DNA of 64,000 nt, from positions 310,001 to 374,000 of the forward strand of contig NZ_CP101153.1 in assembly GCF_024298825.1 (NCBI RefSeq). The letters run 5' to 3'. A program made the translations under genes and the position numbers. The stretch is from Haloglomus salinum. Lineage in GTDB: Archaea; Halobacteriota; Halobacteria; Halobacteriales; Haloarculaceae. Positions 17,974-25,816 of this stretch are shown here, in pieces (the first letter of the stretch is position 1; each line of letters opens with the position of its first letter). A model generated the notes under the pieces. That model saw nothing but the letters and a program-made list of their open reading frames with translations. It was not told where the DNA came from and ran no database searches.

Positions 17974-18414
17974 ATGGGTGGTGATGACTCGTCGTACGAC
18001 GCAGCGGAAGCGTCGCATCGGGCGCTGCGTAGCATCCAGCAAGAACTGGAACACCACCCGACAATCTCGACGGTTCGCGGCTTTCCGTCAGGTGAGTACA
18101 CACAGGTAGTTGCCGAAGTCGCGCCCGACCGTCTCGATAGCGATGTAGCCGAAGGGACACTCACGGTACGCTGGTTCGCCGGGGAGACCTCGGATGCAGA
18201 CCCGTCATTCTCCTTCCACTATAGTGACGACAACGGGGACTTCGGATGGCATCACGAGCCGAATCCACACGTCGATGGGTGGGGGCACTTTCAGGAGCGG
18301 TCCGATTCCGCAGCCTCGTACGAGTACGAACCGTACACCTTCTCGTCGGGCAACCCGACGCGAATCGTCTGGGAGATGATGTCGGTACTCGTTTCCAGAC
18401 TCCAGTTTCAGTAG
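17974..18414 (+). CDS. TumE-like putative toxin-family protein, partner of the upstream regulator
   Basis: 146 residues. Features: an N-terminal helical segment (HRALRSIQQELEHHP), then a beta-rich core TLTVRWFAG, FSFHYSD, FGWHHEPNPHVDGWGHFQ and a C-terminal helix. The aromatic/His-rich middle resembles the haloarchaeal version of the TumE toxin family as I remember it, which is usually paired with a DUF7342-type winged-helix protein. The assignment is tentative; the alternative is an uncharacterised accessory factor. One-base spacing shows co-transcription with the regulator. Confidence 0.6.
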   Translation: MGGDDSSYDAAEASHRALRSIQQELEHHPTISTVRGFPSGEYTQVVAEVAPDRLDSDVAEGTLTVRWFAGETSDADPSFSFHYSDDNGDFGWHHEPNPHVDGWGHFQERSDSAASYEYEPYTFSSGNPTRIVWEMMSVLVSRLQFQ

Positions 18415-18428
18415 GCCGTCGCAGAAAC

Positions 18429-18436
18429 CCTATATC
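18429..18436 (+). promoter_or_regulatory. TATA box for the 18460 epimerase gene
   Basis: CCTATATC lies 25-31 bases before ATG 18460, giving a leaderless transcript. It separates the epimerase from the upstream two-gene unit. Confidence 0.55.
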
Positions 18437-18459
18437 TCCGCCACACACACACGGCCGGT

Positions 18460-19395
18460 ATGCGCATTCTCGTCACGGGCGGCTGTGGCTACATCGGCAG
18501 CGTCCTCCTCCCCCTGCTCCGGAAGGACGACCGCGTCGACCACGTCCGCGTCCTCGACTCGCTCGAATCCGGCTCACCGCGAGCGCTCCGCGGGCAGCTG
18601 GGCGGCGACGACCTCTCGTTCAAACGCGGTGACGTCCGCGAATACGGCGACGTCGAGGGCGCCGTCCGCGACGTGGACACCGTCGTCCACCTCGCGGCCA
18701 TCACCGGCGCCGCCTCGACCCACGACCGTCGGGACGAGACGTTCGCGGTCAACTACGACGGCACCGAGAACGTCCTCCGCGCCGCGGGGAAGCTCGGCGT
18801 CGAGAACGTCGTCTTCGCCTCCTCGTGCAACGTCTACGGCAGGGCGCCCAGCCAGGCGATGGACGAGACGACCGACCCCGACCCTATCAACCCGTACGCG
18901 GAGACGAAACTCCAGAGCGAGGACCTCCTGCGGGAGTACTGCGAGGACCACGGGATGGACGGGACCGCGTTGCGCATGGCGACGGTGTACGGCGACGCGC
19001 CGGGAGTCCGGTTCAACCTCGTGGTCAACTACTTCGTCTTCCGGGCGCTGACCGACCGGGCGCTGACAGTGTACGGCGACGGTTCGAACTGGCGCCCGTT
19101 CGTCCACGTGAGGGATTCGGCCCGGGCGTACGCGAGCGCCGCGCTCGACCCCGGGAGCTGGGACCAGCTGGTCTACAACGTCGGCTCGAACGACGCGAAC
19201 TACCAGATCAGCGATATCGCCGAGCTCGTCCGCAAGGAGGTCGGCCCCGTCGACGTGACCTACCTCGAGGACGAGCATCCTGGGCCGTCGTACAACGTGA
19301 GCTTCGACCGGCTCGCCGAGACCGGCTTCGAGACCGAGTGGACGCTCCGCGAGGGCGTGCGGGACATCGCCGACGCGTTCCGCGGCGGGGAGTGA
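18460..19395 (+). CDS. NAD-dependent sugar epimerase/dehydratase (extended SDR)
   Basis: 311 residues. A Rossmann fold starts with VTGGCGYIGS (NAD binding). HLAAITGA and SSCNVYG follow, and the catalytic Tyr-Lys pair lies in NPYAETKLQ. The substrate is probably a nucleotide-linked sugar (UDP- or GDP-hexose); 4-epimerase or 4,6-dehydratase activity cannot be separated by reading. It is the first of three SDR sugar enzymes within 4.5 kb, separated by a pilin gene and a NUDIX gene. Confidence 0.88.
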   Translation: MRILVTGGCGYIGSVLLPLLRKDDRVDHVRVLDSLESGSPRALRGQLGGDDLSFKRGDVREYGDVEGAVRDVDTVVHLAAITGAASTHDRRDETFAVNYDGTENVLRAAGKLGVENVVFASSCNVYGRAPSQAMDETTDPDPINPYAETKLQSEDLLREYCEDHGMDGTALRMATVYGDAPGVRFNLVVNYFVFRALTDRALTVYGDGSNWRPFVHVRDSARAYASAALDPGSWDQLVYNVGSNDANYQISDIAELVRKEVGPVDVTYLEDEHPGPSYNVSFDRLAETGFETEWTLREGVRDIADAFRGGE

Positions 19396-19474
19396 TGCGG
19401 CTGGCGCCGTGTCTTCGAAAACGGCTCGTTCGGCCTTGAGAACGTCGCTAGCCCACGAAAAGTGGAGAAAGCGG

Positions 19475-19481
19475 TTATATG
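19475..19481 (+). promoter_or_regulatory. TATA box for the 19504 pilin gene
   Basis: TTATATG 24-30 bases before ATG 19504. Leaderless promoter. Confidence 0.55.
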
Positions 19482-19503
19482 CGCAGATTCCAGTTCTCTC
19501 CGT

Positions 19504-20088
19504 ATGCAGGGGTCGGAGGGGGCGGTAGCGAGGGTCGAGCGGGCTGTCTCACCAGTCATCGGTGTCGTCCTGATGGTCGCCATCGTGGTCGTCCTGGCCG
19601 CGACGATGGGGGTGTTCGCGATGGGTTTCGGCGACGACCCGGCGACCCGGCAGCCGAACATCGACTTCACCTTCGAGTTCCACGACGATGCCGGTGCCAA
19701 TGGCCAGGATGCGCTCGACATCATCCACGACGGCGGTGAGACCGTCGAGGTGGCCGACGGGAACGACGCGTTGACGCTGGCCACCGGTGACCTCTACATC
19801 GTCGCGGATTACCCCTACGAGGACGACACGTTCACAGGGGGTGGCTCCGGCTTCGAGTGTGGGTCGCCCTCCGGCGACCAGTACGAGTGTAGCTTCAACT
19901 TCGACGACGACGCCGACTCGTTCGGTCTCGACGACGAGGAGATGTCGGCCGGCGAACGGTTCCGCATCTACGGGACGGAGGGCTCCACCGAGTTCCACAA
20001 AGCGACCGTCCGTATCGTCTACAAGCCCGAGGGGAGCGACCGGAGCTACATCCTCACGACGTGGGAAGGGCCCGAAGCGGGCAACTGA
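19504..20088 (+). CDS. Archaeal type IV pilin
   Basis: 194 residues. A short charged leader (MQGSEGAVARVERA) is followed by VSPVIGVVLMVAIVVVLAA, the haloarchaeal pilin N-terminal hydrophobic helix that is processed by PibD and packs into the pilus core. The remaining ~150 residues are acidic and beta-rich, with one likely disulfide (ECG...ECSFN). The start was chosen at 19504 by the TATA spacing and the expected short leader. Location among glycan genes makes it a plausible glycosylation target. Confidence 0.9.
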   Translation: MQGSEGAVARVERAVSPVIGVVLMVAIVVVLAATMGVFAMGFGDDPATRQPNIDFTFEFHDDAGANGQDALDIIHDGGETVEVADGNDALTLATGDLYIVADYPYEDDTFTGGGSGFECGSPSGDQYECSFNFDDDADSFGLDDEEMSAGERFRIYGTEGSTEFHKATVRIVYKPEGSDRSYILTTWEGPEAGN

Positions 20089-20173
20089 GTACTCCTCGTC
20101 GACCGACCGCTCACCCAGCAACTGCCGTGTTCGGACCGGACGAACTATTGACCCGGAGAGCGAGTAACCGCTT

Positions 20174-21163
20174 ATGAGCGAGACGTCGCAGGCGGACGGA
20201 CCCCATGTCGCCGTCACCGGCGCCGCGGGCTACATCGGGAGTCGCGTGGTCGCGGATATTCAGGAAACTCACGAGGACTGGAACGTAACTGCTATCGACA
20301 ACTTCTACCTCGGAGATATCCGTGAAATCGGAGACGTTTCCGTCGAACACGTAGACATCCGGAACCGTGACCGACTGGAGGCAGCCCTCTCGGGTGCGGA
20401 CGTGGTCATCCACCTCGCGGCCATCTCCGGGGTGGACGACTGCGAGACCAAGCCGGACCTCTCCTACGAGGTGAACGTCCAAGGGACGTCGAACGTGGCG
20501 TGGTTCTGCCGGAAGACCGGGGCGGCGATGGCGTTCCCCTTCTCGATGGCGGTCATCGGCGACCCTGACGAGTTCCCCATCACGACCGAGATGAAGCGCG
20601 ACCCGCTGAACTGGTACGGCCGGTCGAAGGTGCTGGGGGAGCGGGCCGTCGAGACGATGGCCGAGGACGCGTTTCCGGCCCACCAGTTCATGATCTCGAA
20701 CCTCTACGGTGGGCACTCCATCGACGGCCAGCAGGTCTCGAAGGGGACCGTCATCAACTTCTTCGTGAACCGCGCGCTCGCTGGCGAGCCGCTGACGGTG
20801 TACGAGCCAGGCGACCAGGCGCGCAACTTCGTCCACGTCCGGGACGTGGCCAGCGCGTTCGTCCGGAGCGCTGAGACGTTGCTAGAGGAGCGTGACACGG
20901 GCGAGACCGGGAGTACCGAGTACGAGGTCGCCACCGACGAGGACCCCGGCGTGATGACCATCGCCGAACTGGTCCAGCGAATCTGCATCGAGGAGGGTGG
21001 TCCCGAGGTGGATATCGAACTGCTGGAGAACCCGCGCGACGAGACGCTGGTCACCGAGTTCGGCGTGGATACGTCGCGAACGCGGGCAGAACTGGGTTGG
21101 TCGCCGGATGAGTGCGTCGAAAAGACGGTGCGGGAGCTGATTCGTGCGGGGCTGGCAGACTGA
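20174..21163 (+). CDS. NAD-dependent epimerase/dehydratase
   Basis: 329 residues. VTGAAGYIGSRV binds NAD, HLAAISGVDDC follows, and the catalytic Tyr-Lys is in WYGRSKVLGE. The C-terminal substrate region includes VYEPGDQARNFVHVRDVA, typical of UDP-hexose epimerases and related enzymes. It has a slightly unusual active-site context: FSMAVIGDP in place of the more common SSxxVYG. The exact substrate is unknown. A half-site GAGTAAC lies just before the start, resembling half of the TrmB-type repeats, but the other half is not visible. Confidence 0.87.
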   Translation: MSETSQADGPHVAVTGAAGYIGSRVVADIQETHEDWNVTAIDNFYLGDIREIGDVSVEHVDIRNRDRLEAALSGADVVIHLAAISGVDDCETKPDLSYEVNVQGTSNVAWFCRKTGAAMAFPFSMAVIGDPDEFPITTEMKRDPLNWYGRSKVLGERAVETMAEDAFPAHQFMISNLYGGHSIDGQQVSKGTVINFFVNRALAGEPLTVYEPGDQARNFVHVRDVASAFVRSAETLLEERDTGETGSTEYEVATDEDPGVMTIAELVQRICIEEGGPEVDIELLENPRDETLVTEFGVDTSRTRAELGWSPDECVEKTVRELIRAGLAD

Positions 21164-21172
21164 GTTCGCTGG

Positions 21173-21661
21173 TCACGCGTCCCGGGCAGCCTGCAGATCG
21201 CGCGCGTACCGCTGGACGTACTCGTGGTACGCCTCATCGATGTCGACGGGCTGGACGAACCGCACGTCGTCGTGCTGGTCATCGAGTGTTACGTCCTCGA
21301 CAGAGAGGTCGCCGTCCGCGTCGGCTGCCCGCGCTCGGAACACGATGTTGACCGTGTGCCGGCTCGGACCCGGGGCGCTCGTCTCCCATCGGTGCTCGTA
21401 GACGCCGAGCTGGTCGCCGATGGTGAGGTCGAGTCCGAGTTCTTCTCGGCCGACGCGTTGGGCGGCATTTTCGAGGTGCTCTCCCTTGTAGAGGCGGCTT
21501 CCGGGCCAGAACCACTCGCCCTTCACGGGCTCGTTCGTCCGGCGGGCGAGCAGGACGGCGCCGTCGGACCGTTCGACGACCACCTCCACGCAGACTTGCG
21601 GCATGCGCTCGATGAACTCCCGGAACGTTTCCTCGGGAACGAACTCGTCGTGGACGCGCAT
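21173..21661 (-). CDS. NUDIX hydrolase, GDP-mannose mannosyl hydrolase-like
   Basis: 162 residues from ATG 21661 (MRVHDEFVPEETF). The Nudix-box region is GEHLENAAQRVGREELG, preceded by GEWFWPGSRLYK as in the Gmm subgroup that hydrolyses GDP-sugars to GDP and free sugar. It could tune the nucleotide-sugar pool of the neighbouring epimerases. Convergent with the epimerase at 20174 (9 bases apart) and divergent from the sulfoquinovose-synthase-like gene. An upstream in-frame extension to 21760 lies within the divergent promoter region and was not used. Confidence 0.85.
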   Translation of the reverse strand: MRVHDEFVPEETFREFIERMPQVCVEVVVERSDGAVLLARRTNEPVKGEWFWPGSRLYKGEHLENAAQRVGREELGLDLTIGDQLGVYEHRWETSAPGPSRHTVNIVFRARAADADGDLSVEDVTLDDQHDDVRFVQPVDIDEAYHEYVQRYARDLQAARDA

Positions 21662-21762
21662 GCGGGAGCGTTCCGCGGCGAACGCATGAGGGGTTCGGTC
21701 GGCGACTCGCAGCGGTTCCGGAGTGTGGCCGGCACGCGTGACAAGATATTTGTAGCCCACGA

Positions 21763-21783
21763 GTTACTCGAAGAGTGAGTAAC
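21763..21783 (+). promoter_or_regulatory. Perfect inverted repeat GTTACTC-N7-GAGTAAC, TrmB-type operator
   Basis: GTTACTC (21763-21769) and GAGTAAC (21777-21783) are exact reverse complements separated by 7 bases, 2 bases before ATG 21786. The core TACT-N8-GAGTA equals the motif reported for Halobacterium TrmB. A TATA-like AAGATATTT lies at 21743-21751, so the operator covers the expected transcription start, a position normally linked to repression. Confidence 0.65.
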
Positions 21784-21785
21784 CA

Positions 21786-22961
21786 ATGACCATCGTCGTC
21801 ACCGGCGCGGACGGCTTCATCGGCTGGCCCACCGCGCTCCGCATTGCGAACCGCACGGACGAACGAGTCGTCGGCGTCGACAACCTCGCCCGCCGCCAGT
21901 GGGTCGAGGAGATCGGCTCGAAGAGCGCGACACCCATCGCGAGTATCGACCAGCGCCTCGCCGCGGCCGAGGAACAGGGGTACGGCAACCTCTCGTTCGT
22001 CGAGGGCGACCTCGCCGAGCGCTCGTTCGTCGACGAGTTGCTGCAGGTCCACGAGCCGCGCGTCGTGGTGCACGCGGCCGCGCAGCCGAGTGCCCCCTAC
22101 TCGCAGATCAACGGCGAACGCGCCAACTACACGCAGCACAACAACATGCAGGCCACCCGGAACCTCGCGTTCGGACTGGCCGAGAACGGGCTGAGCGATA
22201 CGCACCTCATCGAGACCACGACGACGGGCGTCTACGGGGCACCCGAGTTCCCCATCCCCGAGGGCGGGGCCGTCATGGAGAACCAGGGCGAGCGCGACGA
22301 GGTGCCGTTCCCGGCGATGGCGGGGAGCTGGTACCACCTGACGAAATCACACGACGCGGCGAATCTCCGGCTGGCGAACAAGCAGTTCGACATTCCGGTG
22401 TCGGATGTCCGGACGGCCATCACGTACACGACGGAGACCGAGGAGACCGCGGCCGACGAGCGGCTGGCGACGCGCTTCGACTTCGACTACTACTTCGGTG
22501 TGGTTTCTCATCGGTTCTGCGCACAGGCCGTCGCCGAGTACCCGCTGACGGTGTACGGGAAGGGCGAGCAGCGCAAGCCGTTCATCTCGCTGGAGGACGC
22601 CGTCGAGGGGCTCGCACGGCTGGCGCTGAACGACGTGGACGACCGACCGGACGACCACGTTGTGTACAATCAGGTGACGAGGGCGATTTCCATCGTCGAG
22701 ATCGCCGAGACCATCGCGGAGGTCGCCCAGGAGCACGGGCTCGATACGGCGGTCACGCACGTCGAGAACCCGCGCGATGAGGACGAAGAACACGAGATGG
22801 AGATCGAGAACGAGCGGTACATGGACCTCATCGGCTCGCAGCGGGTGGACTTCGAGGGCGGCGTGCGGGATGCGATGAGTTCGTTGGTCGAGTATCAGGA
22901 TGTCGTGAAGGCGCACGAGGATCGGTTCCTGCCCGATGCGCTGCAGGAGGACGTGGAGTAG
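21786..22961 (+). CDS. UDP-sulfoquinovose synthase-like SDR (SQD1/Agl3 family)
   Basis: 391 residues, near the length of SQD1/Agl3. VTGADGFIGW binds NAD. Unlike ordinary epimerases it carries the SQD1-type blocks TPIASIDQRL, SAPYSQI, YTQHNN, TTGVYGAP, SWYHLTKSHD and NPRDEDEEHEME. The catalytic Thr-Tyr-Lys fall at residues 147, 183 and 187, close to Thr145/Tyr182/Lys186 of plant SQD1. These enzymes join sulfite to UDP-glucose to form UDP-sulfoquinovose, a precursor of sulfolipids or, in Sulfolobus (Agl3), of N-glycans. Its place in a glycan cluster favours the N-glycan role. A perfect TrmB-type operator precedes the start. Family membership is clear by motif; the reaction in this organism is inferred. 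Confidence 0.85.
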   Translation: MTIVVTGADGFIGWPTALRIANRTDERVVGVDNLARRQWVEEIGSKSATPIASIDQRLAAAEEQGYGNLSFVEGDLAERSFVDELLQVHEPRVVVHAAAQPSAPYSQINGERANYTQHNNMQATRNLAFGLAENGLSDTHLIETTTTGVYGAPEFPIPEGGAVMENQGERDEVPFPAMAGSWYHLTKSHDAANLRLANKQFDIPVSDVRTAITYTTETEETAADERLATRFDFDYYFGVVSHRFCAQAVAEYPLTVYGKGEQRKPFISLEDAVEGLARLALNDVDDRPDDHVVYNQVTRAISIVEIAETIAEVAQEHGLDTAVTHVENPRDEDEEHEMEIENERYMDLIGSQRVDFEGGVRDAMSSLVEYQDVVKAHEDRFLPDALQEDVE

Positions 22962-23055
22962 CGACGCACCAACGACGCGTCCCAGGCAGTACGTCCACGT
23001 CAGGCGTTACCAACGTTTTTGTTCCGGGGCGGAAAGGGACTGAACAGAGACTGCA

Positions 23056-24132
23056 ATGAGTGATTCGGGGGGCGGCAGCGGGGAGCAGAACAGGCAGACC
23101 GAGTTTTGCGACCGGAAATCGCCAAGCGTCGACTGGCAGAAGCCAGCATCGATCGATGCCTGTATCATCGGGGCAGGCGCGATGGGGGGACTCCTCGGTG
23201 GACGACTGGCGGCGGCAGGGGCGGACGTGACCCTGATCGATGTCGGCGCACACCGCCGGACGATATCGGACCGAGGCCTCACGCTGGTCGACCCCGATGG
23301 AACGCGCCGTCGCATCGAGGATGTCGATGTAACCTCGAGCGTGTCGGTCCCCGAGCCCCGGGACATCGTCGTGCTGGGCGTGAAGGCCTACGACCTGCCC
23401 ACAGTCGCCCCGATGATTCCGCGCGTCGTGGGCCCGGAGACGGTCGTCCTCCCGATACTGAACGGCATCCCATGGTGGTACTTCCACGGGTTCGGTGGCG
23501 ACCTGGACGGCCACCGCATCGAGGCTGTGGATCCGGAGGGGGTCATCGAGCGCCACGTCGATACCGAACAGGTCGTGGGCTGTGTCCCCTTCGCGGCGGG
23601 GACCATCGCCGAACCAGGTGTCGTCCGACACACGGAGGGCCGGTGGTTCCCCGTCGGCGAGCTCGACGGCGCGACGACTCCTCGGGTCAGAGGCGTCACC
23701 GACCTGCTCGGGCAGATCGGTCTTCGTTCCCGGGTCCTCGACGATGTCCGGTCGGAGCTATGGCTCAAAGCACTGGGTAACCTCTCGTTCAATCCGGTCA
23801 GCGCGCTGACGCGGGCGACGCTCGCGGAGATCTGTCGCAACCCGGAGACACGGGCGCTGGTGCGGGCGATGATGGAGGAGGCGAAGACGGTCGCGGAAGC
23901 GCTCGGCGTCTCGTTTCGTCGCTCTATCGACGACCGTATCGAGGGTGCCGAGGCGGTCGGTGCCCACCGAACATCGATGCTACAGGATGTGGAGCGCGGA
24001 AACCGCCTCGAACTCGAGGCTCTGGTGGGGGCTGTCATCGAGCTGGCCGAGCTCACCGATCGGTCCGTCCCCACCATCCGTACCGTGTACCGTCTCACAC
24101 GACTGCTCGACGAGACAATGATATCACCATGA
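23056..24132 (+). CDS. Ketopantoate reductase-family protein (PanE/ApbA)
   Basis: 358 residues with a ~35-residue polar N-terminal extension before the Rossmann motif IIGAGAMGGLLGGRLAAAG. The catalytic Lys is in LGVKAYDLP, and a second conserved block ELWLKALGNLSFNPVSALT matches the PanE C-terminal domain. Family role: NADPH reduction of 2-dehydropantoate for CoA synthesis, but many paralogues act on other 2-keto acids. It overlaps the next gene by 4 bases in a three-gene chain with a GNAT and an ATP-grasp enzyme inside a glycan region, so a role in making an acyl decoration is conceivable. Confidence 0.85.
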   Translation: MSDSGGGSGEQNRQTEFCDRKSPSVDWQKPASIDACIIGAGAMGGLLGGRLAAAGADVTLIDVGAHRRTISDRGLTLVDPDGTRRRIEDVDVTSSVSVPEPRDIVVLGVKAYDLPTVAPMIPRVVGPETVVLPILNGIPWWYFHGFGGDLDGHRIEAVDPEGVIERHVDTEQVVGCVPFAAGTIAEPGVVRHTEGRWFPVGELDGATTPRVRGVTDLLGQIGLRSRVLDDVRSELWLKALGNLSFNPVSALTRATLAEICRNPETRALVRAMMEEAKTVAEALGVSFRRSIDDRIEGAEAVGAHRTSMLQDVERGNRLELEALVGAVIELAELTDRSVPTIRTVYRLTRLLDETMISP

Positions 24133-24641
24133 CCGACACCGACGGGACCGACGAGACCGACACCGCCGTCCGCATCCGGAAGATGCACGAAGCAGACGTT
24201 TCGGCCGCGATGGACATCCTCGACGAGTACGACATGGCGCCGAAGACGGACCGCGATGACGCCGAGCGGAGCGAGATTCGCGTCGAGAACTCCTTCGTCG
24301 CCGAACACGACGGTGATATCGTGGGGACAGCGAGCTACATCGTCCATGACGACACGCTCGCAGAAACCGCCAGCATGGCCGTCACCCCAGACTACCGCGG
24401 CGAGGGGCTCGGCTACCGGTTGCAGGCGGCTCGTCTCGAGGAGATGTACTCCCGTGGCATCGAGACCGTCCGCACGGAGACCGACCGCCCGGGGACCATC
24501 GAGTGGTACATCGAGCACTTCGGCTACGAGCGGGTCGGGACGAACCCGAAGAAACACGACTTCAGCCTCTCCGACGTTGACGAGTGGACGGTCCTCGAAC
24601 TCGATCTGGAGGCGTGGGCTGAACGGGTCGACCGGCGATGA
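24129..24641 (+). CDS. GNAT family N-acetyltransferase
   Basis: 170 residues. A typical GNAT core: VRIRKMHEADVSAAMDIL at the start, VGTASYIVHDD, MAVTPDYRGEGLGYRLQ (acetyl-CoA pyrophosphate-binding R-G-x-G-x-G/A-like turn), and a C-terminal YIEHFGYERVG. It transfers an acyl group from CoA to an amine; the substrate is not evident. ATGA overlaps at both ends tie it to the PanE-like and ATP-grasp genes. Confidence 0.87.
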   Translation: MTDTDGTDETDTAVRIRKMHEADVSAAMDILDEYDMAPKTDRDDAERSEIRVENSFVAEHDGDIVGTASYIVHDDTLAETASMAVTPDYRGEGLGYRLQAARLEEMYSRGIETVRTETDRPGTIEWYIEHFGYERVGTNPKKHDFSLSDVDEWTVLELDLEAWAERVDRR

Positions 24642-25735
24642 CGACCGGACTGCTCCGGAAGGCGCTCGACTACTGGTCCGGTCGTGGCTTCATCCGGACG
24701 GTCGGAGCCACGGCACGGTACTGCGGGGAGCGGTTCGAGGAGCGCTGCGACTCGGTTGCCCAGATGCTCGAGTGGGACCGCGGGCGGGGCTATCCCTTCG
24801 AGACGCGATTGCGGGCGGCCCGCCTGGGCCTCAGCGCGCACGCGTATCTCTGGTTGGGGCTCGACGACCCGGACGTTGATCCAGACCGGTATCTGAAGTC
24901 GGTCGACCCCATCCGGCAACTCAACCACCGCCATATCGTACCTCTCCACAACAAGCACACCTTCCAGCTGCTGACCGAGCCGCATCTCCCGGCTCTGCCG
25001 GAGCTGTATGGCGTCGTTGACCGAGGGGTGTTCAGACCCCAGGCGGCGACTGAGGACGACCTGTTGGCTGTACTCGAGCGGGTCGACCAGCTGGTATTGA
25101 AACCCACACGGGGTGCGAAGGGGTCCGGGGTTCACGTCCTCGGACGGACCGGCGAGGGAATCGTTCTCGACGGCGATCCAGTGGACCGCTCCGCGCTTAA
25201 AGACCGGCTGGCGGGGCTTGACGAGTACCTGGTCACCGAGTTCGTGGAGCAGCACGACTACGCGGCGACTATCTTCCCCGACGCGACCAACACGCTCCGT
25301 ATCCACAGCGTGTTCGACCGGCGAACAGGCGAGGCCGAGGTGTTCCGTGCACTCCACCGGTTCGGCTCGGAAACGTCGGCCCCGACCGACAACTGGTCTC
25401 GGGGCGGATACTGTGTTCCCGTCGATGTGGCGACTGGACGGCTGAAACGGTTACTCCTCGTGGACGGCGCCACCCGGTCGGCGCGCGAGCGGCATCCGGT
25501 GACTGGAGCGCAGGTCGCCGGTGTCACTGTTCCTCACTGGGAGCGGGTCCGCGAACTCGTTCGCGAGGCAGCGAGGCTGCACCGCTACGCCCCGCTTGTC
25601 GGCTGGGATGTCGCGGTCACGGCCGACGGTCCAGTCCTCATCGAGGCGAACGCGCGGCCCTCGAAGGTGGGGCTGCAGTTCGAATCGGGCCTGTTTGACG
25701 ACCCGACCTTCCGGGCGCTCTTCGACCGCGAGTGA
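24638..25735 (+). CDS. ATP-grasp enzyme, sugar-transfer-associated type
   Basis: 365 residues. Matches the ATP-grasp family found beside sugar transferases (ATPgrasp_ST type): LNHRHIVPLHNKHTFQLLTE near the N-terminus, LVLKPTRGAKGSGVHVLGR as the ATP-binding loop, FVEQHDYAATIFPDATNTLRI, then VGWDVAVTADGPVLIEANARP with the metal-binding Glu-Asn. It probably activates a carboxylate and joins it to an amine or thiol. Third gene of the overlapping PanE-GNAT-ATP-grasp chain; the next gene starts 81 bases later. Confidence 0.87.
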   Translation: MTTGLLRKALDYWSGRGFIRTVGATARYCGERFEERCDSVAQMLEWDRGRGYPFETRLRAARLGLSAHAYLWLGLDDPDVDPDRYLKSVDPIRQLNHRHIVPLHNKHTFQLLTEPHLPALPELYGVVDRGVFRPQAATEDDLLAVLERVDQLVLKPTRGAKGSGVHVLGRTGEGIVLDGDPVDRSALKDRLAGLDEYLVTEFVEQHDYAATIFPDATNTLRIHSVFDRRTGEAEVFRALHRFGSETSAPTDNWSRGGYCVPVDVATGRLKRLLLVDGATRSARERHPVTGAQVAGVTVPHWERVRELVREAARLHRYAPLVGWDVAVTADGPVLIEANARPSKVGLQFESGLFDDPTFRALFDRE

Positions 25736-25816
25736 CCGTCGTCCGTGAGGAGCCCCACCGCCGAGTCCGATACGACCTCCGATACTGATTACTGACATCC
25801 CGTTCAGACTCGTTCA

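Noticed and set aside
20162-20168. A TrmB operator before the epimerase at 20174
   Set aside because: Only the GAGTAAC half-site is present; the expected TACT half 8 bases upstream is missing.
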